Source: Gordonia tangerina (lineage in GTDB: Bacteria; Actinomycetota; Actinomycetes; Mycobacteriales; Mycobacteriaceae). From it: DNA of 54,731 bases. Shown in pieces: positions 25,298 to 33,768 of the stretch (within the stretch, counting starts at the first letter, position 1; each line of letters opens with the position of its first letter). A program made the translations under genes and the position numbers. The DNA lies in contig NZ_JAKGCU010000030.1 in assembly GCF_021556435.1 (NCBI RefSeq), positions 1 through 54,731 of the forward strand, in the 5' to 3' direction. The notes under the pieces were generated by a model. That model worked only from the letters and a program-made list of their open reading frames with translations. It was not told the DNA's origin and searched no databases.

Positions 25298-28110
25298 CCG
25301 AGGGTGCCCGGGCCGACCGGTTCGGCCTGGACGAGATGCGATCCGCCGTCGTATCGGCGTGGCGGTCATCGGCCACCCGGTACGTCGAGGACGCCACCAC
25401 CGAAGACGATCTCGTCACCGTCGGCTACCGCGACCGGCTGTTCACCGAACTCGTCGCCAATGCGGCCGATGCGGCGATGACCGCCGACGTTGCCGGTCAG
25501 GTCCGGATCTGGTCATCGGACGAACGCACGGTCCATGTCGCCAACACCGGGGCCCCGGTTTCGGATGATGGCGTGCGTTCGCTGCTGTCCCTGCGCGTCT
25601 CGGCGAAGGTCGCGGGTGCGCAGAGCGTGGGGCGCTACGGCGTCGGGTTCACGGCAACCGCGGCTGTCGCCGATCGCGTCGAGGTGCGTTCGACCACCGG
25701 GTCTTTCGTGTTCGACCGCGCTCGCACCGCGCAGGTCCTCGCCGACGAACGCGTCGCGACCGGTTCGCGGCGGCCGCCCCTGTTGCGGCTGGCGTGGCCC
25801 GTCGACGAGCCACCCGCCCCCGGGATGGACACCGAGATCGTCCTGTACCTCAGCGACGGCAATTCCGCTGCGGACCTGGTGGGGGCCGCGCGTGCGCAGG
25901 CCGCCGATCTGCTGTTGGAACTGCCCGGGCTAGGTCAGATCACCGTCGGCGACACCGCCTTCACGATCGAGATGGCGCCGGCCCCACCCTCGACGCCTGA
26001 GGAGCGAGGCGCCAGCCGAGCGTCACGAAGGGCCGCAACGCAACACATCACCATCACCATCACGTCACCTCGCCGAACGCGCGTCCATCACTGGTTGCAG
26101 GCCGGCCTGCACACCCGATGGCTGGTCGAGATCGATGACGCAGGCGCGCTCGCCGAGACGCCCTCGGCCCTCACCGAAAACGTGCTGCGCGCACCGACTC
26201 CCACCGACATCGAACTGACCTTGCCCGCCGCGGCCATCACCGGCCTACACCTCACGCCGGACCGGCGCCACCTTCACCCCGACGCCGACATCGCCACGGC
26301 TGCACACGGTTACGCCGACCTGATGCGGGCACTGCCGGCATCGGTCCGCCCGTCACTCATCCCGGTGCCCGCGCATTCACGCAACCGCGACGATGCCGCG
26401 CTGAGCGCGGCGGTGCTCGCGGACCTCGCCGATGAGGCCTGGTTACCCGGGGCGGCGGGCGACGAGCTGGTGCCCGGCAGATCGGTGGTCTTCGGTGACC
26501 TCACCGCAGACCTTGCCGAGGTGCTCGCGCCGCTGATGGGCGACCTGGCCCATCCCGACGTTTCGGAGCGTCGCCACCTGGCCCGCCTGCGCAGTGTCGG
26601 GGTGACCGAGATCGGACTTGCCGACCTCGCCGAACGACTCACCGGCACACAACGATCCTCGACGTGGTGGCGCGATCTCTATGCGGCGCTGTCGCCGCTG
26701 GTCACGACCGCCGCCGATGCGGAGGAACTCGGTGCGCTGCCGATCCCACGCTCCGACGGACGGGTGTCGGTCGGTGCCCGTGGGCTGTTCCTCGCCGACG
26801 GCATCGACACCCCGCTGCGTTGGGTTCCGACCGTCGACGCACAGGCACGTCACCCGCTGCTCGAACGGTTGGGCGCAACCACGTTGACGGTGAGCGACGC
26901 CCTTGCTGATCCTGCCTTGCGGCAACTGATCGACCACGGCGACGACGACGAGTTGGCCGTGGTGGCCGGGGAGGTGTTGGCCCTGCTCGCCGCCGATCCG
27001 CCCGCAACGGTGCCGGAGTGGCTGGCCGCCCTGCCCTTGCCAGATCAGCATGGCGAACTGCGGGCCGCCGACGAACTGCTGCTACCCGGGAGTCCGCTGG
27101 CCGCCGTCCTCGTCGACGACGCACCGTTCGGCAGGGTCGCCGACGATCTCGTGGATCGGGTGGGTGTCGAACCGCTGCGCGCACTCGGTGTGGGGTGGGG
27201 GTTCCTGACCGTCGTCGACGAGCTGCCGGTGGGCCCCGATCACGATCTCCCCGACGAAGACCAGTGGTGGGAGACCCTCGTGGATCCGCCGGAAACCCTC
27301 GCGGCTGTACGTGATCTGGACCTGATCGACGACGACCGCTGGCCACAGGCGCTGACGCTGCTGGCCACCGACCGGCGCACCGCGCCGCTGCTCGCCGACC
27401 GGCACGGATACACCGCGTGGTGGCTACGACAGCATGCCGTCATCGACGGTCATCCGCTCGGCTGGTACCGGGCGCCATCCGACACATCGATGAGCGGGGT
27501 GCGAGACGTACTGCACCATCCGCACGCCGACGAACTCGCGGCAGCCCTCGGCGGCGACGTCATCGAATCCGACGCCGACGCCGACACCGTCCTCGCGCAT
27601 CTGGGTGCGGCGGCGCGCGAGATAGAGTCCGGCGTCGCCGCCGCGGTGCACGCGAATCTGGTGATCGCCGCCCGCCGCGGGGTCATCGATCCGACCGAAC
27701 TCGCGGTACCCGAACGAGTTCGGTCGGCGTCCGGCCGCGCCGTGGCGTCGGCCGTGGTGCTCGACAGACCGTGGTTGACACAGGTGCTCGGTCCGGACGA
27801 GATCGTGCTGGCCGGCGTGGCGACCGACCCCGATGACGCGGCCGTGCTGGCTGAAATCCTCGATCTGCCCACGGCAGGTGATGAGGTGCGTGGCGAGGTG
27901 CTGGATGAGGGAACGCCGGCCACCTGGGCGTGCGCCGAGGCGACACTGTTCGCCGCGACCTGGGGTCACGCCCCGGCCCGCGCAGACATCCGGTTACACG
28001 ACGAACTCTGGGTTCGGGTGCACCGCAACGGGGAGCGGAGTGACCAGCGGGTCGGGTGGTGGATCGACGAGGGTGGGATCACTCATCTGCCGCGGCTATC
28101 CCGACCGTGA
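25294..28110 (+). CDS. Large sacsin/Hsp90-like ATP-binding protein
   Basis: About 938 residues with an N-terminal Bergerat (GHKL) ATPase fold: N-box ELVANAADAA, VHVANTGAPV and the glycine motif SVGRYGVGFTA. This is the sacsin N-terminal/Hsp90-like family of actinobacteria. The rest is an uncharacterised Leu/Ala/Asp-rich body. As I recall, homologs carry an ADPFGTxxLR lead-in, here ADRFGLDEMR, which lies before the first ATG at 25336. The only suitable upstream start is CTG at 25294, which overlaps the DUF3027 stop as CTGA. Use 25336 if only ATG, GTG and TTG are accepted. A chaperone or regulator role is inferred. Confidence 0.75.
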   Translation: MTEGARADRFGLDEMRSAVVSAWRSSATRYVEDATTEDDLVTVGYRDRLFTELVANAADAAMTADVAGQVRIWSSDERTVHVANTGAPVSDDGVRSLLSLRVSAKVAGAQSVGRYGVGFTATAAVADRVEVRSTTGSFVFDRARTAQVLADERVATGSRRPPLLRLAWPVDEPPAPGMDTEIVLYLSDGNSAADLVGAARAQAADLLLELPGLGQITVGDTAFTIEMAPAPPSTPEERGASRASRRAATQHITITITSPRRTRVHHWLQAGLHTRWLVEIDDAGALAETPSALTENVLRAPTPTDIELTLPAAAITGLHLTPDRRHLHPDADIATAAHGYADLMRALPASVRPSLIPVPAHSRNRDDAALSAAVLADLADEAWLPGAAGDELVPGRSVVFGDLTADLAEVLAPLMGDLAHPDVSERRHLARLRSVGVTEIGLADLAERLTGTQRSSTWWRDLYAALSPLVTTAADAEELGALPIPRSDGRVSVGARGLFLADGIDTPLRWVPTVDAQARHPLLERLGATTLTVSDALADPALRQLIDHGDDDELAVVAGEVLALLAADPPATVPEWLAALPLPDQHGELRAADELLLPGSPLAAVLVDDAPFGRVADDLVDRVGVEPLRALGVGWGFLTVVDELPVGPDHDLPDEDQWWETLVDPPETLAAVRDLDLIDDDRWPQALTLLATDRRTAPLLADRHGYTAWWLRQHAVIDGHPLGWYRAPSDTSMSGVRDVLHHPHADELAAALGGDVIESDADADTVLAHLGAAAREIESGVAAAVHANLVIAARRGVIDPTELAVPERVRSASGRAVASAVVLDRPWLTQVLGPDEIVLAGVATDPDDAAVLAEILDLPTAGDEVRGEVLDEGTPATWACAEATLFAATWGHAPARADIRLHDELWVRVHRNGERSDQRVGWWIDEGGITHLPRLSRP

Positions 28111-28666
28111 GGATCGACGCCAGCTGACGGTACGCCGACGCGTCGTCGAGCCCGGTGGTCGCTGCGACCTCGCGGCGCTGGATACGGCTCATCATCGAGG
28201 CCGCCATGTCCGCGGCGAAGGCGGCGTCCACATCGCGGAACTCCCCGGCGGCGACACCCTCGCTGATCAGTCCCTGCACGCGCAGCGCGGCGGCGGCCGT
28301 GTTGCGTTCGTACAGTTCGCGAGTCGGTCCGAAGGCATGCAGGTCCGTCATGAACGCTTCCGATGCCGGGGCCAAGGCGTCGCCGACCGCGACCAGGTAG
28401 GTGATCACCCGGTCCCGGGCGGTCACCGCACCGGCCACCGCCGACTCCACCTGTGTGGTGGCGGTGCGGAAGAACTGCGTCACTGTGGCGACGACCAACT
28501 GCTCCTTGCTGCCGGCCAGGGTGTAGAGGGTCGACTTGGAACATCGTAGGCGTGTGGCGAGATCCGCGACGCCCAGCTGCGCGAATCCCTCGGCCAGCAG
28601 CAGGGTCAGCAACCGATTGAACAGATCGTCGCGGCGCCGGGTGCCGAAGCCGATGGTGTCGTCCAC
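28079..28666 (-). CDS. TetR-family transcriptional regulator
   Basis: A 195-residue regulator with helix-turn-helix FAQLGVADLATRLRCSKSTLYTLAGSKEQLV and a TetR C-terminal domain. The GTG at 28666 starts VDDTIGFGTRRR. It is divergent from an acyl-CoA dehydrogenase gene across 61 bp that hold three AGTACT boxes, so it very likely represses that gene and itself. Its 3' end overlaps the convergent sacsin-like gene by 32 bp. An acyl-CoA or fatty-acid effector is a guess from context. Confidence 0.87.
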   Translation of the reverse strand: MDDTIGFGTRRRDDLFNRLLTLLLAEGFAQLGVADLATRLRCSKSTLYTLAGSKEQLVVATVTQFFRTATTQVESAVAGAVTARDRVITYLVAVGDALAPASEAFMTDLHAFGPTRELYERNTAAAALRVQGLISEGVAAGEFRDVDAAFAADMAASMMSRIQRREVAATTGLDDASAYRQLASILTVGIAAADE

Positions 28667-28675
28667 GTCAGAAAT

Positions 28676-28701
28676 AGTACTATCTGGAGTACTGTAGTAC
28701 T
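28676..28701. promoter_or_regulatory. Triple AGTACT operator between tetR and acyl-CoA dehydrogenase
   Basis: The self-complementary hexamer AGTACT occurs at 28676-28681, 28688-28693 and 28696-28701, in the divergent gap between a TetR gene and an acyl-CoA dehydrogenase gene. Any pair of copies forms a larger inverted repeat. Binding by the adjacent TetR is inferred. Confidence 0.55.
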
Positions 28702-28727
28702 GGTTTCGTTCCCCCGGAGGTCGTGTC

Positions 28728-29870
28728 ATGCCCGTTGATCGTTTGCTGCCCAGTGATGAAGCGCATGACCTCATCGCCCTGACCAGGGATTTCGCCGACA
28801 AGCGGCTTGCGACGATCGTGGACGACCACGAGAAGCAGGAAAAGTACCCCGAGGGCTTGTTCGCCGAGATGGGGGAGGCCGGATTGCTCGGTCTGCCATA
28901 TCCGGTGGAGTGGGACGGTGGTGGCCAGCCCTACGAGGTCTACCTGCAGGTTCTCGAAGAGCTCGGGGCGCGATGGGCCGCGGTGGCGGTCGCGGTGAGC
29001 GTGCACGGGTTGGCCTGCCACCCGCTGTTCCACTACGGCACCGATGAGCAGAAGCAGCGGTGGCTGCCGGACCTGCTCAACGGCAGACTCGTCGGCGCGT
29101 ACAGTCTCTCGGAACCGCAGGCCGGTTCCGACGCCGCCGCCCTGGCGTGTAAAGCCGAACCCGTCGACGGTGGGTATCGGGTGAACGGGGCAAAGGCGTG
29201 GATCACGCACGGCGGAATCGCCGATGTCTACAACCTCTTCGCCCGCACCGGTGAGGGATCCAAAGGGATCAGCTGCTTTCTCGTCGCACGCGATACCGAG
29301 GGACTCGGCTTCGGCAAACCCGAGGAGAAAATGGGCCTGCACGCCGTGCCCACCACCTCGGCCACCTACGACGATGCGCTGGTGACTGCGGATCGTCGGC
29401 TCGGCGCGGAAGGGGAGGGTCTGCCGATCGCGTTCTCCGCGTTGGACTCCGGACGCCTGGGCATCGCGGCGGTGGCCACCGGTCTGGCACAGTCCGCGCT
29501 CGACGCGGCGGTCGAGTACGCCGGAGAGCGAACGGCTTTCGGTCGAAAGATCATCGACCACCAGGGTCTCGGGTTCGTGCTCGCCGACATGGCGGCGGCG
29601 GTGGGTTCGGCCCGTGCCACCTATCTCGACGCGGCGCGGCGACGCGACGCCGGCCGTCCGTATTCGCGTGCCGCCGCGACCGCCAAGCTCGTCGCCACCG
29701 ATGCCGCGATGAAGGTCACCACCGACGCCGTGCAGGTGTTCGGCGGCTACGGCTACACCCGGGACTTCCGGGTGGAGCGATTCATGCGGGAGGCCAAGGT
29801 CACGCAGATCTTCGAGGGCACCAACCAGATTCAACGTCTGGTGATCGCACGCTCGCTGGCCTCCCGCTGA
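28728..29870 (+). CDS. Acyl-CoA dehydrogenase
   Basis: A 380-residue FAD enzyme that puts a trans-2 double bond into acyl-CoA. Motifs are AYSLSEPQAGSDAAAL for FAD and substrate, WITHGGIADVYNLFART, and QIFEGTNQIQR near the end with the catalytic base Glu363. Length and residues fit an active short- or medium-chain enzyme. The ATG follows GGAGG. The divergent TetR and AGTACT boxes suggest substrate-induced expression. The chain type cannot be told. Confidence 0.9.
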   Translation: MPVDRLLPSDEAHDLIALTRDFADKRLATIVDDHEKQEKYPEGLFAEMGEAGLLGLPYPVEWDGGGQPYEVYLQVLEELGARWAAVAVAVSVHGLACHPLFHYGTDEQKQRWLPDLLNGRLVGAYSLSEPQAGSDAAALACKAEPVDGGYRVNGAKAWITHGGIADVYNLFARTGEGSKGISCFLVARDTEGLGFGKPEEKMGLHAVPTTSATYDDALVTADRRLGAEGEGLPIAFSALDSGRLGIAAVATGLAQSALDAAVEYAGERTAFGRKIIDHQGLGFVLADMAAAVGSARATYLDAARRRDAGRPYSRAAATAKLVATDAAMKVTTDAVQVFGGYGYTRDFRVERFMREAKVTQIFEGTNQIQRLVIARSLASR

Positions 29871-29880
29871 ACCGGTCATC

Positions 29881-30612
29881 TCAGCGGGTCGCATCCGGGT
29901 CGTAGCGGAAGGCGCGCCGGTCGGCGGCGGTGAAGCGCCGTAGACACAGCCGAGCGATGAGCCATACCGGCTTCGGTACGTGCGTCCGCACCGACCGGAG
30001 ATCCCCGCCGTCGAGCCCCTTGATCGCCCATGGGGCCACCCGAAACAAGTCGGTCAGCGACGAGTCTTCACCGAACTTGGCCTCGAGGTCGGTCCATTCC
30101 TGGGGCGACAGGTGACGCTGCACCAGCGCCAGCGCGTCCGTTTCCTCATGCGCGAGGTGGGCGATGAGACGATCGTGGGTGCGCCGCAGCGTGTCCGCGA
30201 GTTCGAGTCGGGCTGCGTCGTCGGCACCGGCCGCCAGGCGGGCGAAGCCGGCGTCGCCGGCAGCCAACAGCGGATCGATCACGCCGTGTTCTGCCTCCAT
30301 CTCGGCAAGGGTCTGCTGTTCGGCCGCCGAGCTGCGCGACCCCAGAAGCGGCCAGAGCCACTGATCCTCACCGGTGTGGTGATGGTGCAGGGTGTCGCGG
30401 AACAGCGCCCAGCGTTTGTGCAGCGCCTGCCAGGTGGCGTGATCGTCGACGGGTGTGCGGGGCGCGGTTCGGGCGAACTGGTAGAGGTCGCGCCGAAAGG
30501 CGTAGTGCATCAAGTACATCATGAACGGGTCGTTCGGTCCGTCCGGGGCGGCGGCCTGTCCGGGCAGTACGACCTGGGTCGGATTGTCGGAACCGGCGAG
30601 TTGAGCGGTCAT
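29881..30612 (-). CDS. Hemerythrin domain-containing protein
   Basis: A 243-residue protein with a hemerythrin-like four-helix bundle. Likely diiron ligands are in MYLMHYAFRRDL, HHHHTGEDQWLWP, EAEHGVIDPLL and LIAHLAHEETDAL. Such domains bind oxygen or nitric oxide or sense redox state. The ATG at 30612 follows GAAAGGAC; a longer frame upstream lacks support. It lies downstream of the MMPL gene on the same strand with a 102-bp gap, so they may be co-transcribed. The C-terminal 50 residues are basic. Confidence 0.82.
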   Translation of the reverse strand: MTAQLAGSDNPTQVVLPGQAAAPDGPNDPFMMYLMHYAFRRDLYQFARTAPRTPVDDHATWQALHKRWALFRDTLHHHHTGEDQWLWPLLGSRSSAAEQQTLAEMEAEHGVIDPLLAAGDAGFARLAAGADDAARLELADTLRRTHDRLIAHLAHEETDALALVQRHLSPQEWTDLEAKFGEDSSLTDLFRVAPWAIKGLDGGDLRSVRTHVPKPVWLIARLCLRRFTAADRRAFRYDPDATR

Positions 30613-30714
30613 CGGAATGTCCTTTCTTGGTGATGAGCTGAGGGTGCGACACATCGCTTGGGCCACAGTTGTGGTCGGCTTGGCCGACACGATCGAAGGC
30701 GCCGCAGGAGGCGT

Positions 30715-32871
30715 TCAGGTGCGGGTGAGTTGGGGCGTTGCCGCTGACCCGGGTGCCGGGGTCGGGTCGTCGTCGAGCTCGACGTCGATGCGGGGCAGGA
30801 TGTGGTCCAGCCACGCCGGTAGCCACCAGTTGAACCTGCCGAGCAGACTCATCGTCGCGGGCACCAGCACCATCCGGATCACCGTGGCGTCCAACAGGAC
30901 CGCCACCGCCATCCCGAGTCCGAGCATCTTGAGCACGATGTCGGTCTCGGTGGCGAAGCTGATGAAGACGGCGACCATGATCGCCGCGGCGGTGGTGATG
31001 ACCCGACCGGTCTTCGCGAGGCCGGCGATGACCGCTGCGCGGGCGTCGCCGGTGGCCAGCCACTCCTCCCGAATGCGCGACAGCAGAAACACCTCATAGT
31101 CCATCGACAAGCCGAACAGGACGGCGAAGATCAGTATCGGTACCCAACTGGACACGGCCACCGGATGATCCACCCCCAGCAGCGACAGGCCCCAACCCCA
31201 CTGGAAGACCATGGTGATCACTCCGTAGGCGGCGGCCACCGACAACAGGTTCATCAGCGCTGCCTTCACCGGGACCACGACTGACCGGAACAGCACGGTC
31301 AGCAGCACCACGGATGCGGCGACGACGAAACCGATCACCACCCACAGGCGTTGCTGCAGCAGAGTGGAGATGTCGTCGAGGTACGCCGTATAGCCGGTCA
31401 GGATCGCACCCGCGGGCAGGCTCGAACGGATGTCGTCGAGTACGTCGACGGTCGCTGCGTCGGCGGGGTCGTGGGCTATGGCGACATTGATGATGTCGAG
31501 GGCGCCATCGGGTGATGCAGTGGTGGGGGCGACCGCGGTCACACCGTCGACGCGTTCGAGCGACGCGCGCGTGGCGGCCAACTGTGCCGGGGTGACCTCA
31601 TCGGTGGGCGCGACGATCACCACGTCGGCGTTCGCGCCGGCACCATATTCGGTGGCGAGAAGATCGTGCGCCTTGCGCGTGGTCAACTCGCTCGACTGCG
31701 CTCCGGAATCCTGCGGCCAGGTGCGCATCGACATCGCGGGCGCGGCCAGTGCGAGCATCAGGGTCAGCGCGATCAGCACCGCGGCCACCGGCCGCGACCC
31801 GACGCGCGCGGCCCAGCGGGCGGTCAGCGGCGGACGTGTCGCGATGGCGTCGTCTACCGGCTCCGTCGACAGCGACCGTGTCTTGCGCGGCACGATGCGT
31901 CGCCCGGCCAACCGACACAGGGCCGGTACCAGCACCAGGGTTGCGATCAGCATCGCGATCACGGCGATCGCCGTCGCGAACCCGAACGACGAGTACGTCG
32001 GCAGTCCCGCCAGCGGCAGCCCCATCAGCGAGACCAGCACCGTCGTGGCGGCGAACACCGCCGAGCGACCCGCGGTGGCCACCGACCGGGCCGCGGCCTC
32101 GATCGGATCGTGGCCACGACGCAGGAACTCCACGTGCCGGCTGACCACCAGCAGCGCGTAGTCGATGCCGACACCCAGGCCGACCATGCTGGCCACCATC
32201 GGGGCGGTGGGACTGACGTCGATGGCGGCGGCGAGCACCAGCACACCAGCCGACCCGGCTACCAGGCCGGCGATCGCGGAGAGGATCGGCAGACCGGCCG
32301 CGACCACCGAACCGAAAGCGAACACCATGATCAGCAGCGCCAGGGTGATGCCGATGATCTCGGCATGACCCTTGATGGGTGCGGCCGCGGTCTCGGGCAA
32401 CGAGCCGTTCATCTCCACCTGCACGCCGGCCGCCCGGGTTGGCTCGATGGCGTCGTGGAGGGCGCTCGCGTCCCCCATCAGGTCGGGGTCGGTCTCGGGA
32501 ACGTCGTAGCCCACCGAGATGATCGCGGTGTCACCGTCGGCGCTGAGCCGAGGTTCGGTGACCGTCGCGACATGCGGCATACGTCCGAGCCGTTCGCGTA
32601 ATTCGGTGGTGGTGGACGAAGACAGGGCGCCGGCATCGGAATGGACGACGACATCGGCGAAGGCGTTGCCCGCCCCGGGGACGTGCTCGCGCAGGAGTTC
32701 GATACCGCTGTGCGATTGCGTTCCGGTGACGTCCCAGTTCTCCTGGGTCTCACCACCGAGGCCCGATGAGGCACCCAGCAGCACGGCGAGGCCGATCACG
32801 AAACCGAGGAGAGCGCGGACCGGGTGGGCGGCGCACGCCCGGCCCAACCGGTAGAGGGGGGTGGTCTGCAT
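30715..32871 (-). CDS. MMPL/RND-family membrane transporter
   Basis: A 718-residue transporter with the MMPL layout: a helix after RLGRACAAHPVRALL, a large periplasmic loop, five to six helices, a second loop and another helix block. SMVGLGVGIDYALLVVSRHVEFL and FAVLFGLSMDYEVFLLSRIREEW are the repeated core motifs with the proton-relay Asp-Tyr pairs. These proteins export lipids or drugs by proton exchange. The ATG at 32871 follows GGAAGA. No lipid synthesis genes adjoin it, so the cargo is unknown. Confidence 0.88.
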   Translation of the reverse strand: MQTTPLYRLGRACAAHPVRALLGFVIGLAVLLGASSGLGGETQENWDVTGTQSHSGIELLREHVPGAGNAFADVVVHSDAGALSSSTTTELRERLGRMPHVATVTEPRLSADGDTAIISVGYDVPETDPDLMGDASALHDAIEPTRAAGVQVEMNGSLPETAAAPIKGHAEIIGITLALLIMVFAFGSVVAAGLPILSAIAGLVAGSAGVLVLAAAIDVSPTAPMVASMVGLGVGIDYALLVVSRHVEFLRRGHDPIEAAARSVATAGRSAVFAATTVLVSLMGLPLAGLPTYSSFGFATAIAVIAMLIATLVLVPALCRLAGRRIVPRKTRSLSTEPVDDAIATRPPLTARWAARVGSRPVAAVLIALTLMLALAAPAMSMRTWPQDSGAQSSELTTRKAHDLLATEYGAGANADVVIVAPTDEVTPAQLAATRASLERVDGVTAVAPTTASPDGALDIINVAIAHDPADAATVDVLDDIRSSLPAGAILTGYTAYLDDISTLLQQRLWVVIGFVVAASVVLLTVLFRSVVVPVKAALMNLLSVAAAYGVITMVFQWGWGLSLLGVDHPVAVSSWVPILIFAVLFGLSMDYEVFLLSRIREEWLATGDARAAVIAGLAKTGRVITTAAAIMVAVFISFATETDIVLKMLGLGMAVAVLLDATVIRMVLVPATMSLLGRFNWWLPAWLDHILPRIDVELDDDPTPAPGSAATPQLTRT

Positions 32872-32960
32872 GGGTCTTCCTTTGTGAGTGCTCGGTCTTG
32901 TGCACGGATTCCGCGGTGACACGAGCGAGCAGGTTGGTGGACATCATTAGGGTGGGAGGC

Positions 32961-33032
32961 ATGACTTGTGGACCGCTTGAGCCCGACTTGAGCCGCGGCC
33001 CAACTGTCGGCAAATGGGTGCTGAGCTGGTGA
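32961..33032 (+). CDS. Possible 23-residue leader peptide upstream of the PAP2 gene
   Basis: An ATG after a strong GGGAGG site opens a 23-codon frame (MTCGPLEPDLSRGPTVGKWV and three more residues). Its TGA overlaps, as GTGA, an in-frame GTG start (33029) of the PAP2 gene. The arrangement fits a translated leader that couples to the downstream gene. It is too short for homology, so this rests on ribosome site and overlap only. Confidence 0.35.
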   Translation: MTCGPLEPDLSRGPTVGKWVLSW

Positions 33033-33625
33033 TTCTCGACGCCAACCCGATCGACCGCGCTATCACCGACGCCGTTGTCGACGCGCGAAACCCGTTCGCC
33101 ACCGATCTCGCGTTGGTCGTCACCGCATTCGGCAGCACGGTGGTGCTCGCGCTGGTGATGATCGCCGCGTCGGTCGGGCTGGTATCGCGGGGCCATCGGC
33201 CGGAGGCGCTGCTGGTCGCCGCGGGCTCGGTCGGCGGCTACGCGCTCATGGTGGGCATCAAACACCTCGTCGCCCGGCCACGTCCGCCGGTGGCGGACCG
33301 TCTGCTGACCATCGACACCTTCTCGTTCCCCTCAGGGCACGCGATGTCCAGCATGGTGGTGTTCGGGCTGCTCGCCGTCGCTGCGCATCGCTGCAGCCCC
33401 TGGGTGCGGGCGCACCCGCTGGTGCTGGTCATTGCCCCGCTCGCCTCGGTCGCCATCGGCTGTACCCGGGTGTATCTGGGGGTGCACTGGACCACCGATG
33501 TGCTCGCGGGGTGGGTGCTGGGCGCCCTGTGGGTCATGTTGTGTGCGTGGCTTTCTCGACGCTGGAGTGAGCGACGTCAACGGCATCGTCGAATTCGGCC
33601 CCGTACGGCGAGGCCGGCGCGTTAA
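33014..33625 (+). CDS. PAP2-family membrane phosphatase
   Basis: A 203-residue membrane phosphatase with all three PAP2 signature blocks: KHLVARPRP, FPSGHAMSS and TRVYLGVHWTTDVLAG, including both catalytic histidines. Five or so helices surround them. Likely substrates are phosphatidic acid or polyprenyl diphosphates at the outer membrane face. The start is either ATG 33014 or GTG 33029; the latter overlaps the stop of a short upstream frame. It is divergent from the MMPL gene. A hairpin follows the stop. Confidence 0.87.
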   Translation: MGAELVILDANPIDRAITDAVVDARNPFATDLALVVTAFGSTVVLALVMIAASVGLVSRGHRPEALLVAAGSVGGYALMVGIKHLVARPRPPVADRLLTIDTFSFPSGHAMSSMVVFGLLAVAAHRCSPWVRAHPLVLVIAPLASVAIGCTRVYLGVHWTTDVLAGWVLGALWVMLCAWLSRRWSERRQRHRRIRPRTARPAR

Positions 33626-33646
33626 CGTCGGGGGCGTGGTCGTGGC

Positions 33647-33663
33647 CCGGTCGTCACGACCGG
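33647..33663 (+). terminator. Hairpin downstream of the PAP2 gene
   Basis: CCGGTCG and CGACCGG pair around a TCA loop 22 bp past the PAP2 stop. The stem is GC-rich and short and lacks a T run, so it is a modest terminator candidate. Confidence 0.4.
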
Positions 33664-33768
33664 CCGAACTCGGCGAAGGCCGAGACTCGGGTCGGGTAGT
33701 GTTCGCTACGGTTGGCCGATGGTGACGGGATACGGCTCGGACCGAGGAACACCGATGAGGAGGCGACA

